Positions 1-10,164 of a stretch of 64,000 nucleotides of DNA are shown one piece after another. The stretch comes from Alitta virens. Lineage: Eukaryota > Annelida > Polychaeta > Phyllodocida > Nereididae. The stretch's first letter is position 1; each line of letters starts with the position of its first letter. A model generated the notes under the pieces. It did not search any database. It worked only from the letters and a program-made list of their open reading frames with translations, and was not told the origin of the DNA. A program made the translations under genes and the position numbers. The stretch lies in contig OW028584.1 of assembly GCA_932294295.1 (NCBI GenBank), positions 26,504,970 to 26,568,969 of the forward strand, written 5' to 3'.

Positions 1-3000
1 GATTATCTTCTGAGGGATTCCGTACTCTGAGAAGATGCTCTTCATCACCTCCACCACTGTGCTACTGGGACTTGGAGTAGGTAGCTTCCTCACCACTGGG
101 AATTTCGAATAATAATCGACTGCGAGCAGCCACGTATCTGTGCCGATATAGAATAGGTCTGCTCCAATGTTTTGCCATGCTCGACTGGGAATTTCAAAGT
201 TTTTGAGTGGTTCGGGCGCTTGGGAGTTCTTGAATTTCTGGCATATTTCACAAGTATTGACCAATCGCTCTATGTCCTTGTACATGGTCAACCAGAATAC
301 AGAGTCTTTGGCCAGAAGCTTTGTCTTCTCAATTCCCATGTGAGCTGTATGTAGCTGTTTCAGTATGGTGTCTTGCATTGAGTTCGGAATAACTATCTGT
401 GAGCCCTTTAGGATAATGCCATCTTCGATGGATAACTGGTCCCTGATGGACCAATATTCACGGATATCAACAGGGATGTCCTTGATGGTCTCCGGCCATC
501 CAATAGTGATGACTTCCTTCAGAGCGTTCAATGGTGGATCTTGTGATGTATTGTTCTTCAATTGTTGAATCTTTTCACTTGAAAATCGCACAAAGTCCAC
601 TCTCATGTCCAGATTTATGGTCTCAGCATATTTTTTACTCGGCATCCTTGACAAAATGTCAGCTAATAAATTCTGGGATCCTGGCACGTACTGTATGCTG
701 AAGTTATAACCTTGCAGTTGAATGACCATCCTCTGTAGGCGCGGTGGTGTGGCTGTTAATGATTTATCCAAAATCATTACTAATGGTTTATGATCGGTAA
801 TGACTTCAAAATACCGGCCAAAAAGATATGAATTGAATCTCTTTGTAGCAAAGACTATTGCCAAAAGTTCTCTTTCTATGCATGAGTATCTCTGCTCTGT
901 GGTTGTTAGACTTTTGCTGGCAAATGCGACGGGTCTTAGTTGCCCTCCCTCGTCAGGCTGAAGTAACGCTACGCCTAATCCTTTGAGACTGGCATCACAC
1001 TGGACGGTCACTTTCCTTTGCGCATCGTAATATCGCAGGCATGATTGCTGGGTGACCTCCTTCTTTAGGTTCTCAAAGGCCATCTGGTGATGTTCTTCCC
1101 AAATAAATTGATTGTCTTGCTTGAGTAATTCTCTAAGGATTGCTGATTTGTGACTAAAATTTCTTATAAACTTTGAAAGATAGGTTATAAAGCCTAAAAA
1201 GTTTTTCAGTTCTGCTTTGCTTTGTGGGGCTGACATTTCCAGCAAATCTTGTATTTTCCTTGGATCAGGTTTCATACCTTGCGATGTATATAAGTTTCCG
1301 AAGAAGGAGATGCTCTCTTTCTTGATTTCGCATTTTTCCGAGTTGATTTGAAGACCATGTTCTTTGGCTACTTGCATGAATTTCTTGAGATTGACATCAT
1401 GCTCTTGTTCGTCCACACCGAAAACCACAATGTCATCAGCTATGCCAACGGTACCAGGACACTTCTCGAGCAGCCGGTCCATCTCCATCTGAAATATGTC
1501 CTGGCTAACCTTCAGCCCAAAAGGTAAGCGTTTGAAACAATACCTTCCGAAGGGGCTTTGGAATGTTGTTAATTTCTGGCTTTCTTCCCCAAGTCGGACT
1601 GCCCAGTACCCAGCTTTCGCATCTAATTTCGAAAAAACTTTAGCCTTCGCGAACTTGTGATTAACTTCTTCAACTGTCTGATTTCGGTGGACAGGTCGTA
1701 CCAACGCTTCATTTAGTGCTCTTGGGTCGAGGCATATTCTTAAGGATCCATTACTTTTTGTGACATATGTCAAAGAACTGACCCACTCAGTGGGCTCCTC
1801 GATGCGCCTGATCACATCTTGTTCGACCATCCTGTCCAGCTCTGTCTTGATTTTATCTTTGAGGGCAATTGGCACTCTTCTCGGTGCATCTATGCGAGGT
1901 GTGATATTGGGGTTTGTTTTCAACTGATGTACATTCGGAAAACATCCGATCTTATCGAACTGGTCAGGGTATTCTTTCATGAGGTCCTCCACATTTCTAA
2001 TGGTGCCTTCCTTCACTACTGAACAGTGTAACGTGACAACTTTCATACTCTCACATGCTGGCAGTCCCAACACAGCGGGACCGGGGACATCTACTACAAA
2101 AAAGTCTATCTTCTGCCAGGGTGAGTTTTCAAAACGGCACATAATGCTAATGGTCCCAGCGCACTTAATCTTAGTGTTGTTATATGCTGTAAGTACATGA
2201 TCTGTGGGTTTTACTGCAGATTGCAACGGTTCACCCCTCTGATTGACTCTCTGTGGAAACATTTGGCGGAATGTGCGATATGGCATTGTATTTCCCTGCG
2301 CACCAGTATCCACCTTCAGGCGTAAATTGTGCTGGCTTTTAAGATGTTCTAACTGCACCTTCAACGTTACATATGCTTCATCCCTGTTGAGTGATGAGAT
2401 CCGAATGTTGTTAAAGGTGAGCTCCTCAAACTGTTCCTCCAACCCATTTTCATCATAGTAGCTATTGTACTCATACTCTTCCATGCCATTGTCTTGAATC
2501 ACATTAATGTTTCTTCCTCTGCCCCTGCCTCTACCTCTTCTGACTGGTCTTCTTTGTCCTGGGGCCACACGCTGTTGTGGCTCACTGGACAAACAGAGAG
2601 CTGCCCAATGTCCAGTGCGACCACATGCATAACACACAGCCAGTCGAGCGGGGCAGTGTTCCTTTCCAAAACTGTGATTCATACCACAATTTTTGCATTT
2701 TGATCTTGTGGGCCTTTCCCTATTGTTACCATGGGATGCTTGATTTCCCTTTGAATAATGTGGTGGTCTACTATCGATTGCTGCGACTTGTTCGGTCTTC
2801 TCAGGTTGTGTAATGTTTTTCTGGCGTAGAAGTGCCAACTGCTTCCGGTGTTCTAGTGCTGCTTCATAGGTGCGTCCTAAAACAATGGCATCTTTCAACT
2901 TATAATTCTTGTCCTGTTCCAATAGCTCTTTCTGATATTCCATAATTGTTGTGCTTGCTATTATTAGCGCTATTAGTCTGTCATTCAGCTCATCTGCTGT

Positions 3001-3366
3001 AAATTCACATTTATTAGCCATCAGTCGACATCTACTCACAAAACTGTCTATGCACTCCTCGTTGGTCTGTCTATATTCCATCAACTTTAGCCTACAAACT
3101 CGGAAGCTTTCAGGGGGCTCAATTTGTTCTGTCATAATGTCAAAAATCTTGCTGGCATCTTTCTTCTGTGCGGCCGTCAAGGTACTCACGAAACTGTTAT
3201 ATTGCATCAGGCCCTTGTCTCCAACTCCTAGAAGGAGATTTGCAACCTTCTGTTCAGGACTGCAATCTTTTATAACAAAATACAGTTCCATTTTTTGTCT
3301 GAATAAACGAAATGTCTCTGGCACATTGTCTGATGTCCAGTCCATTGTAGGGACCTTGCCTGCCAT
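1..3366 (-). CDS. Ty3/Gypsy retrotransposon gag-pol polyprotein, 3' part outside window
   Basis: A single minus-strand frame starts at ATG 3364-3366 and stays open to the window edge (1,122 codons seen). It encodes the copying machinery of an LTR retrotransposon. In order: a Gag-like region; a Cys/His cluster and then a zinc knuckle CYACGRTGHWAALC (about residues 245-258); an aspartic protease with DTGA (Asp about 353); reverse transcriptase with IADD in place of the usual Y-x-D-D (about 643-645); RNase H; an H-H-C-C integrase zinc finger; and the first integrase catalytic Asp in GADLFY (about 1070). The rest of the integrase and the 3' LTR lie off the window. Gag and Pol share one frame with no stop between them. 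An upstream in-frame stop at 3469-3471 supports the chosen start. The absence of stops suggests a fairly young insertion. The order RT-RNase H-integrase is that of Ty3/Gypsy; I do not assign a clade. Confidence 0.93.
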   Translation of the reverse strand, partial: MAGKVPTMDWTSDNVPETFRLFRQKMELYFVIKDCSPEQKVANLLLGVGDKGLMQYNSFVSTLTAAQKKDASKIFDIMTEQIEPPESFRVCRLKLMEYRQTNEECIDSFVSRCRLMANKCEFTADELNDRLIALIIASTTIMEYQKELLEQDKNYKLKDAIVLGRTYEAALEHRKQLALLRQKNITQPEKTEQVAAIDSRPPHYSKGNQASHGNNRERPTRSKCKNCGMNHSFGKEHCPARLAVCYACGRTGHWAALCLSSEPQQRVAPGQRRPVRRGRGRGRGRNINVIQDNGMEEYEYNSYYDENGLEEQFEELTFNNIRISSLNRDEAYVTLKVQLEHLKSQHNLRLKVDTGAQGNTMPYRTFRQMFPQRVNQRGEPLQSAVKPTDHVLTAYNNTKIKCAGTISIMCRFENSPWQKIDFFVVDVPGPAVLGLPACESMKVVTLHCSVVKEGTIRNVEDLMKEYPDQFDKIGCFPNVHQLKTNPNITPRIDAPRRVPIALKDKIKTELDRMVEQDVIRRIEEPTEWVSSLTYVTKSNGSLRICLDPRALNEALVRPVHRNQTVEEVNHKFAKAKVFSKLDAKAGYWAVRLGEESQKLTTFQSPFGRYCFKRLPFGLKVSQDIFQMEMDRLLEKCPGTVGIADDIVVFGVDEQEHDVNLKKFMQVAKEHGLQINSEKCEIKKESISFFGNLYTSQGMKPDPRKIQDLLEMSAPQSKAELKNFLGFITYLSKFIRNFSHKSAILRELLKQDNQFIWEEHHQMAFENLKKEVTQQSCLRYYDAQRKVTVQCDASLKGLGVALLQPDEGGQLRPVAFASKSLTTTEQRYSCIERELLAIVFATKRFNSYLFGRYFEVITDHKPLVMILDKSLTATPPRLQRMVIQLQGYNFSIQYVPGSQNLLADILSRMPSKKYAETINLDMRVDFVRFSSEKIQQLKNNTSQDPPLNALKEVITIGWPETIKDIPVDIREYWSIRDQLSIEDGIILKGSQIVIPNSMQDTILKQLHTAHMGIEKTKLLAKDSVFWLTMYKDIERLVNTCEICQKFKNSQAPEPLKNFEIPSRAWQNIGADLFYIGTDTWLLAVDYYSKFPVVRKLPTPSPSSTVVEVMKSIFSEYGIPQKII

Positions 3367-3575
3367 GGCTGTTACGATATAAACACTCACGCTGACTGTC
3401 ACGTGCACTGCTGGGCGATATTGTGATGATTTGACTTTGTCTACTGTAGATTGTTGCTGCTGTTTCTGTCACCTGCCGTGGCTGTTGTTGTTCTTGTCGT
3501 GCTTTTCTTCATGTCGTGCTTATCTTTATGCCCTTCTCTTCATTTTCAATTTCTGCAACACTCTTCCTTCCATTA

Positions 3576-3585
3576 GCTGCCACCA
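3576..3585 (-). promoter_or_regulatory. Retrotransposon primer-binding site (tRNA-Leu type)
   Basis: The plus strand reads GCTGCCACCA, that is, a tRNA 3' end with its CCA; the element strand therefore carries TGGTGGCAGC, which would pair with a leucine-type tRNA. It abuts the LTR edge at 3586 without a gap, as expected for the minus-strand primer site of an LTR retrotransposon. The tRNA identity is inferred from only ten bases. Confidence 0.7.
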
Positions 3586-3716
3586 TGTAAAGATGGTTTG
3601 TTGTTCATATAATAAAACACGAGACTCTCAGGGCTGCCATGATGATACTGATTTAATGAATCAACCCAAGGTGGCGTTCATGAATACTACAGCGACATCT
3701 ATGATCAATCACAACA
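3586..3716 (-). repeat. 5' LTR of the Ty3/Gypsy element
   Basis: Read on the element strand, the segment begins TGTTGTGATT and ends ATCTTTACA, giving TGT...ACA ends. It is bounded on the inside by the primer-binding site and on the outside by cadherin coding sequence. The length of 131 bp is short for an LTR. It holds TATA-like AT-rich sequence (around 3607-3620). The outer edge could move by a few bases because the partner LTR and the target-site duplication are outside the window; the flanking candidate duplication begins GTGGC on the element strand. Confidence 0.7.
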
Positions 3717-4436
3717 GCCACTAAGTCTGTTGCCATAATATCCAGGGTATATCGGTTCACTGGCAAAAGACCAGTTGTCTTATATACCATTTGACCATTT
3801 GGTCCAAAATCTGCATCTTCTGCATTAACAGTTAAAATAGTCATGTTGGCTGGTGTGGATGCATTGACAAAACCTGTGCTTTATTTGCAGGTTCTGTAAA
3901 AACAGGACAATTGTCATTGATGTCTTCAATTTGAAGTCTTACTATAGCCTCTGCAGTTTGAGATGGAATGCCTTTGTCTGATGCCACTAGCTTGAAGTCA
4001 ATCTTACCAGACAGTACAAGACTTCTTGAAATTGGTTTAACCAGTGTTACTGTTCCTTCTGTGTTATCAATGACAAGGTGATTGCCAAGGTCAAAATCTG
4101 ATCCTGTCACATCTAAGGAATATCTGACTATGCCGTTATCTCCTGTGTCATCATCAGTAGCGATCGCTTTCACCAGCACTGTGCCTGGGCGAGCATTCTC
4201 TTTGATATTCACATTGAAATTGCTCACATTAAAAACTGGACTATGTACATTCTCTTCTGATTCCTGACTGCAGGTTGAACCTTGAAATCCATCATAACAC
4301 TCGCAAGTGTCAGGAGTAATGCAGATTCCCTGGTTACTGCACTCACTCACCGCACTGCAATCAGCAACATCGCACTGCTCTGCTGACCATCCTATCTCAC
4401 AACTGCAGGTTTCAAACCCTCTGCAATTGCCATGAC
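3717..4436 (-). pseudogene. Exon: EGF-like module and cadherin repeats, frameshifted, cut by Gypsy LTR
   Basis: The acceptor TTGCAG lies just above 4436. The exon encodes the end of one EGF and a full EGF (SECSNQGICITPDTCECYDGF), then one whole cadherin repeat with the calcium-site motifs DDDTGDNG, ASDKG and DINDN, then the start of a second repeat (VNAEDADFGPNGQ, LPVNRYTLDI). Between DINDNCPVF and the second repeat the frame shifts by one at a run of four A (plus 3869-3872): the continuation NASTPANMTILTV is in another frame. Coding then stops at 3716 where the LTR begins, in the middle of the repeat after the residues MATDL. Confidence 0.85.
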
Positions 4437-4499
4437 CTGCAACACAACACCATTGGTGACATGTTATCAGTTTTTAATTTCAACATAAAAGTATGCATA

Positions 4500-5192
4500 T
4501 ATACCCCACAATCAGTTGTATACCACATAGAAAAGCCATGTGGTATAGCCTATGTGGTATACATGTGTATACTACATGGCTTACCTTACAAGGATGGGAA
4601 ATGTATACCACATACTTCTATGTATGGCAGGCCAATGACAAAAAATCTCTTTTTGCAGCTAAGCGCTTCGCCGTCTAAACTAGCGCCGCCGCTATTGTAA
4701 AACAATATTCGGAGTCACCATTTTACAACCATTCAAAAGATAAAATTGTCAGCTCCCTAAAAAAGTTTAAATTTTTGAAATCGGACAAGAATTAACGATT
4801 CCAGGAGCAAAAAACGTAACAGAAAGTCAATGATCTGTTCAGTCCACAGATACAAGCCATTGTGTGGCTGTGTTGCTATGGGCAACGTCACAGGAGCGTC
4901 ATCGCTTCGGTAATACAATCGAATAATACGGAACAATAAAACATTTTCTGTCCAAATCTAGTATAAAAAACAATTCTGACAAGAAATATTTAACAACTGG
5001 TTTGTAAATATCATTTCGTAATTTTTTTTATTAATGTGAAAATGTCCCAGAAAGTTTTGAGGTGATGACGTTGTTGACAGTTATGCAATGCTCTGATTGG
5101 TCAATGGCAAAAATTAATATTCATGAATTTTTTCTATACTACATGAATGCATAGCCAGACAGCTCAACTAAAAGTGAAAATTGTGGGGTATA
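4500..5192. mobile_element. Putative MITE with 13-bp terminal inverted repeats
   Basis: TATACCCCACAAT at 4500-4512 is matched exactly by its reverse complement at 5180-5192. The inside is AT-rich and has no coding frame. Just inside the left end the motif TACCACATAG and its complement recur (4528-4600), making secondary structure. It lies in an intron of the decayed gene. The right end abuts the palindrome at 5193-5353, so the two may form one compound element. The class is unknown. Confidence 0.45.
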
Positions 5193-5353
5193 AATAAGAC
5201 CCAAGTGGATATGTGGTATATTTTTATATTCCCTCACTTGTGGACAGATTGGCTTCAGAATTCACTCGTGGCTAACGCCACTCGTGAATCCTGGCCAATC
5301 TGTCCACTCGTGGGGAATATAAAAAAATACCACATAACCATTGGGTCTTATTA
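5193..5353. repeat. Long imperfect palindrome (hairpin, MITE-like)
   Basis: AATAAGACCCAA at the left end pairs with TTGGGTCTTATT at the right. The arms continue almost to the centre at about 5270-5275, including GTGGTATATTTTTATATTCC against GGAATATAAAAAAATACCAC and GGACAGATTGG against CCAATCTGTCC. About 75-bp arms with a minimal loop are typical of foldback MITEs. Confidence 0.75.
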
Positions 5354-5655
5354 TAAACAGTTTTCTCTTTAACTAATTAGTAGAGCTCTTTTAAAATAAA
5401 AGAAATGCAGTAAATGAATATACTATAAATATAAACATTATATAATAGATACTGTAACGCATTAGAGGATGTTGAAGAAACTAATTCTGCATCAAGTACG
5501 ATTGTTACTTAAGGATGCATAAAAAACACTGCAATGAAATATTTTAGATAGTTTTAAAATGTACTAGTAATAAGAATGAACCTATGGCTCATCTCAAAAT
5601 GTTTTAAAAGTGATCAAAATAGTAAACCATGATCATGACAAATAAAGCCATTTAC

Positions 5656-5819
5656 CAGAACAACCAGCCTTGGTTTCACATGAAAAGTTGGAGCAATCAG
5701 AACCTGTGTAGCCCTTGCTACACTGACACAAGTTGGGTTCAATGCATTCACCGTTTCTGCTGCAGTCATTGTCACATTCAACATCAGTGCAGTTTTCGCC
5801 ACTGTAGCCAAAGTCACAT
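5656..5819 (-). pseudogene. Exon: EGF-like module
   Basis: Bounded by acceptor (TTGTAG) and donor (GTAAAT) on the minus strand. It encodes the C-terminal half of one EGF (CDFGYSGENC), a complete EGF (NDCSRNGECIEPNLCQC) and the start of another (CETKAGCSG). No stop lies inside. The first residues need an upstream exon ending in C-x to complete the CxC pair, so at least one exon between this and 6502 is missing or unrecognised. Confidence 0.75.
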
Positions 5820-6501
5820 CTACAACAGAATTGTGACGACACATAATTGGCATAGTATTCATACAATAAACTTTAAAAATCTGTATGAGGCTGAACATAC
5901 AGTGAATCTATAATGTATACATGTCATCGCTTACATAAGGCCACATTTAGCATGTGTTTAGTGAATGGTTCAATAATGATAGGTACATAAATATAGTTAG
6001 TTTCATAAAATATGGTTGACTCTAGTCAGCTGCAGTAACATATTTCTGGCTGTAACTGTAACTAGCTAAAGCCAGCCACTTCTGTCCACTTCTACCTTAT
6101 AGTCGACTTTACTACCACCACTGAAAAATATTACTTCTATCCAGGGGTGGATTAGTTCCACCAAAGCAGCTATTGAAATGAGGGTGATGAGATGTATACT
6201 ATGGACTTTACATCAGTGGGAAATATTTTATCCAAACACCTTTTTTGCTTCATAGCGCAGCCTAATCTGCCTCTTTCCATTCTCCTGGTGACCATTAGTG
6301 ATAATTTACATGTATTCCAGATGCATAAAAACAGCAGTGGTTAATAATACTGGATAACAATTTTGATCAAATTGATGCAATGTGGCATGAATATTGTATA
6401 ATATATGAAGTTAGTGCATTCATTGTTTCAGGAAACTTTTTACTCACCTGCAGACAATAGTTGAAACTGTCTCATTTCATTTCTCCATCATTGCAGTCAT
6501 C

Positions 6502-7115
6502 CTACAGCGGATATCCATCCTTGACACCACAATCTTTGCCTGAAAAGCCAGACATGCATTTGCACTGCCCTGGAGCAACACAAGTGCCGTATCCAGAACA
6601 ATGGTTGTCTCCTTTGCAATCAGGCATTCCACAGTTGATGCCAGTCCATCCAGGGTTGCAGAGACACACATCCAGGTCAATGCACATGCCCTTTCCACTG
6701 CAATGCTGAAGGACAAGGACCTCACAGGAATAATGCTGGCAAGTTGGCCCTGCATAACCCAGGTAACAATTGCACTTGTCATAATCAACGCAAACCCCTT
6801 GCTGACTGCAATTAACTGCTTTAAAGCAAGTTGGAATGACAGAGCAATCATCTCCATTGAATCCATCATGACAAAGGCATTTGTCAGTGACCAAGCATCT
6901 TCCGTGGTCTTCATTAGTGCAGTTGTTGACTCCGTAGCGGGTGGCTTTGATAAAACACTCATCTCCCTCCCAGCCAATATCACACTTGCAGAATCCAGAC
7001 TGGCATCTTCCATTGACGCATTGACCACATGCTCCATTGCTGCAGTCTTTGCCAGACCATCCTTCTGCACACTGATTCACACAGCGACCTTTGCCAGAGC
7101 ACTGGTTTGGACATC
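6502..7115 (-). pseudogene. Exon: cluster of six to seven EGF-like repeats
   Basis: The acceptor TTTCAG precedes 7115. A long open stretch encodes tandem EGF-like repeats, recognisable by repeated C-x-C-x(2)-G-[WFY]-x-G-x(2)-C endings such as CAEGWSGKDC, CDIGWEGDEC, CHDGFNGDDC, CYLGYAGPTC, CNPGWTGINC and CMSGFSGKDC. Repeats of this tenascin-like short type are usual in VWDE and tenascin-like proteins. The frame ends at a TAG (6502-6504) just after the last repeat, with no obvious donor there; a good GTGAG site lies near 6446 but two stops would precede it. Either a donor inside the last codons is used or this end is decayed. Confidence 0.85.
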
Positions 7116-7551
7116 CTGAAACAAGGTTGAAGACAAATTCATCTTTATTGCATTAATCCTTTGTCAAGTTGTACCCACTTAGAGCATCATGAAGTCAAAA
7201 TTTGAATCTAAACATTGACATTGTTATAAGTATGGTAGGTACAAATGGATCTGACTATATTTCACTTCTGGTCAGATTGAGGAAGCTACAAAAATTATTT
7301 TATCTAGTTATGGTGGGCAATAGAATTAATGTAAAAAATTAACAAATATTTCATGCAGCACACTGTTAACTGCAATAAAGCTATATCGTGTTTGATGGTA
7401 TTCCGATGAGTTTTTTTGTTGCTGTTTGCAGTATAATTTCACCTATGTATGTTGTTGTGTTGCAACTAAATTTTGCAACTAGATGACTGCTCCTCAAACT
7501 GCCAAGAGGTTAGAGATGGTTACACCATTATAAATATACAAGAAGTCACAC

Positions 7552-8243
7552 CTGTTTTGAGTATTTCTTGAAAGGTGAACATGGTGTCATTAGTTATAAC
7601 AACATCATAGATGCATCCATCTAGGAGAGTCCCATAAGTTGTTTTGATGAACACAGCGTTGTGGCTGAAAGCAAATAATATGAGAATAAGGCCTATGCAC
7701 AGTCTCGCTGAGGTTCCTGGTGTATTTGAAACACCACATTTGATGGTGTATTTGAAACACCACATTTGATGACATTTAGACTTATATATGACAACAGTGA
7801 TGTGCCAGGATATTAATATTGGCCACTTTGAATACTTTTTTAACAAATCCACTTTTGAGGCTTGTCACAGTGTTGGAATTTCAGTTGTTTTACTAATTAC
7901 AAAGATCCTGTACGCAAGTATTTTTGTTTTATGAACAAATTTTCTTGTCGTCAAGTATACTTGGAACTTGATACAAAGATTAGGTTCTCGATTCACATTT
8001 CACAGCATTGTTTACATCATATTGTATACCATGAAAAACCGATTGGTTAGATTACATGTTTGCTGGGCTTTTGTAAAGACAAGACATACCTGCATAAATT
8101 CCAGATTGGCTGAACCCACTCAGACTGTAGTTTGGAATAAAGTTTGAGTCAGTGTATGAAATATCCAACTGATCGTCAGAATGGAAATTTGACTTTGTCC
8201 ATGACCAAGAGTCTTGCAGTCCAGCACCAGTCCTTACCATGGG
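7552..8243 (-). pseudogene. Two linker exons between VWD and EGF parts
   Basis: Exon 8090-8243 (acceptor TTCAG, donor GTATGT) encodes GAGLQDSWSWTKSNFHSDDQ and following residues. Exon 7552-7664 (acceptor TTTCAG, donor GTGTGA) encodes KTTYGTLLDGCIYDVVITND. The C-x-Y-D-x(3)-T-x-D pattern resembles the region that follows VWD domains in mucin-4 and VWDE-like proteins, which supports placing these exons between the VWD and EGF parts. No stop occurs inside them. I do not recognise a separate named domain. Confidence 0.6.
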
Positions 8244-8522
8244 CTGAATCCTCCTTGATAACAGTTGTTTTTAATACAATTATATAATTTATTATTTAGG
8301 GCTGTTATACCCAAACACTATGATAGTACTGGTAATTTTGACAAAAGGTGAAAGAGGGCAGGTTATATCTTGTCGAGGTGCAATTCAGTGAATCTCACAT
8401 ATGAAAAATGATGTGACGACAAGTTTAAACCATGGATTCTGCATTTAAATGGTAGGAAATGTTAGTTATTCAATATTCAGGATGGTGTAGAATTATTTAA
8501 AATGGGATAAAAAATACTTTAC

Positions 8523-9907
8523 GACAGCCACAAAATAGACCCCATGAGATCATTCGACATGTCATCGCCCATGAAACCACAGAGTCCTGCCGTGTTCTGC
8601 TAGAAGTCCTTGGTGAGCGCATACTGGATGTTGATGTATTGACGCTTCATCTTTGGACTGAATCGGATATCTAAAGATATGCTAACACCTGGAATGGAAA
8701 ATGATTCATAGATATACCACTAAGTAATGCAACTGAACTAATGTCAGCCGGTTCTGGGTTAGTTTTCGCAAAATTCTTAGTATAGCCCACAGAAATATGA
8801 CATAACTAATAAATAATGACGTCAATTGTGATTTTGATGATTATTATGTCACTATTGCAAAGTATGCTATCCAATTACGCTAAATACCATACAATCATTA
8901 AGTTGCCGATGGCTTATGCAAATGAGTAAGATTCGCTTCTTGGTAACCTTATTCTTTTGAAATACTACATTTTCCTGATCGCATGCTTGGGGGCTTTTAT
9001 TGCAGAAGAGTCTTTGTCCCAGCAATAGGAACAGTGTTTAAATCATTTCAGACATCTTCTAGGCCCGGCCTTAATTGAGACTGGCCATTATTTTCAAATT
9101 GGCTTGTAATTTAGAAATACCGTAAGTCTATTGTAATAATTTACCTCATAGGAGTTGAGACAAGCCTGATTTATGAAACATTCTGAAATCTATAAAATTC
9201 CTATAATAATTTGGTTCGTTGACATTCATGGTTATTGCTCTCACCTGTCTTGAACTGCAATGATAAAATAACGACACCAGTATCTTCCCCACCCTGCGTG
9301 TTGTGACTGACATCAAGTTTTACTTGGTTATCGCCGATCATCTTTGCCCAGTTTTGGCTGATGTCTGTCACCTTCCCATCTATCCTGTAAGAGGGTAATA
9401 ATCTATTAATAGCTGCAGCGGAAGTAGTAGTCGTGGCAGTAGCCATAGTATTAGTTGTAGTGGCACCCAACAGACATCGTTTTATTGAAATATCCTACCT
9501 AGCCAATTGTGCCAGGTACATAAAAAGTACATTTGCATGCATTTTTGTTTACATTAACATATGGGAAGATGTACATTTTACGTATGTTAGACAGGCATTT
9601 TTGTCTTCATATTTCATGTTGTTGGAAATAAGGTTTTGTCAATTTGCTTGGTGTGACTATTTAGAGATAGAGGCTGGATTCACAGTAGTTACTGTAACCA
9701 CAGATCTATGGGCCTTGATAGCAATTGCTCCGGTGAAGGACGTCTGGCCGTAATATTAGAATCGGACTTGGTACCCAAAGTCATTGACCTCACTGTAGCA
9801 ATCCCAGAATTGACCAATGCCAAAGTAGTCGAAATCCTGACCATCGACAGTGTCCAGATGAGGGTCTCCAGTTCTGTTGTTGGTTCCACGTCATTTACAG
9901 CATGTAC
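8523..9907 (-). pseudogene. Three exons: von Willebrand factor type D domain with in-frame stops
   Basis: Exon 9693-9907 carries the VWD start signature GDPHLDTVDGQDFDYFGIG; exon 9245-9384 carries IDGKVTDISQNWAKM and following residues; exon about 8523-8688 carries the VWD end signature with NTAGLCGFMGDDMSND. Three stops fall inside recognisable domain sequence: TGA at 9891-9893, upstream of GDPHL at a site where tryptophan would be one base away; TAA at 9756-9758 after YQVRF; TAG at 8600-8602 just before QNTAGLCG. Three different stop codons in separate exons argue for decay and against recoding. Splice phases between the first two exons also do not match, consistent with loss of function. 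Confidence 0.8.
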
Positions 9908-10164
9908 CTGAAATAATGATAGGTATGTAATACATGACAGTAGGGGTTGGGGATGATTCTAAATCCCCTGGGTTACCACAGAAATGTGCTGTTTGAGTCA
10001 CTGAACAAGGAAAAATTGATATTGTGATATCAATTAAGTGCTACCCCGCTGTACATAGGCCTTGAAGTTTCTTGGTAATTACCTGCAACGTTAATACACA
10101 CTATCACGTATAAGACCTACATATCACCACGTATGACAAAAATTGGCTATACATGCTCACTCGT

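Larger units (their letters stand above)
3717..9907 (-). pseudogene. Decayed VWD-EGF-cadherin gene (VWDE-like with cadherin repeats)
   Basis: Exons on the minus strand, 5' to 3': 9693-9907, 9245-9384 and about 8523-8688 (von Willebrand type D domain); 8090-8243 and 7552-7664 (linker); 6502-7115 (EGF cluster); 5656-5819 (EGF); 3717-4436 (EGF plus cadherin). Most edges have good GT/AG sites. The product would be a secreted or membrane-bound adhesion protein; VWD followed by EGF repeats is the plan of VWDE, and the cadherin repeats are an addition. The frame is broken: TGA at 9891-9893, TAA at 9756-9758, TAG at 8600-8602, and a one-base loss near 3869-3872. The Gypsy element then cuts off the rest of the cadherin region. 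Both ends are missing, so a functional allele or paralogue elsewhere is possible. Confidence 0.75.

Noticed and set aside
2951..3382. 143-codon plus-strand open frame
   Set aside because: It is antisense to the Gag region of the Gypsy element, which has clear domains on the minus strand.
8600..9893. Stop codons in the VWD exons as selenocysteine or readthrough sites
   Set aside because: Three different stop codons at non-cysteine positions plus a frameshift and an insertion fit decay better; no SECIS-like element was noticed.
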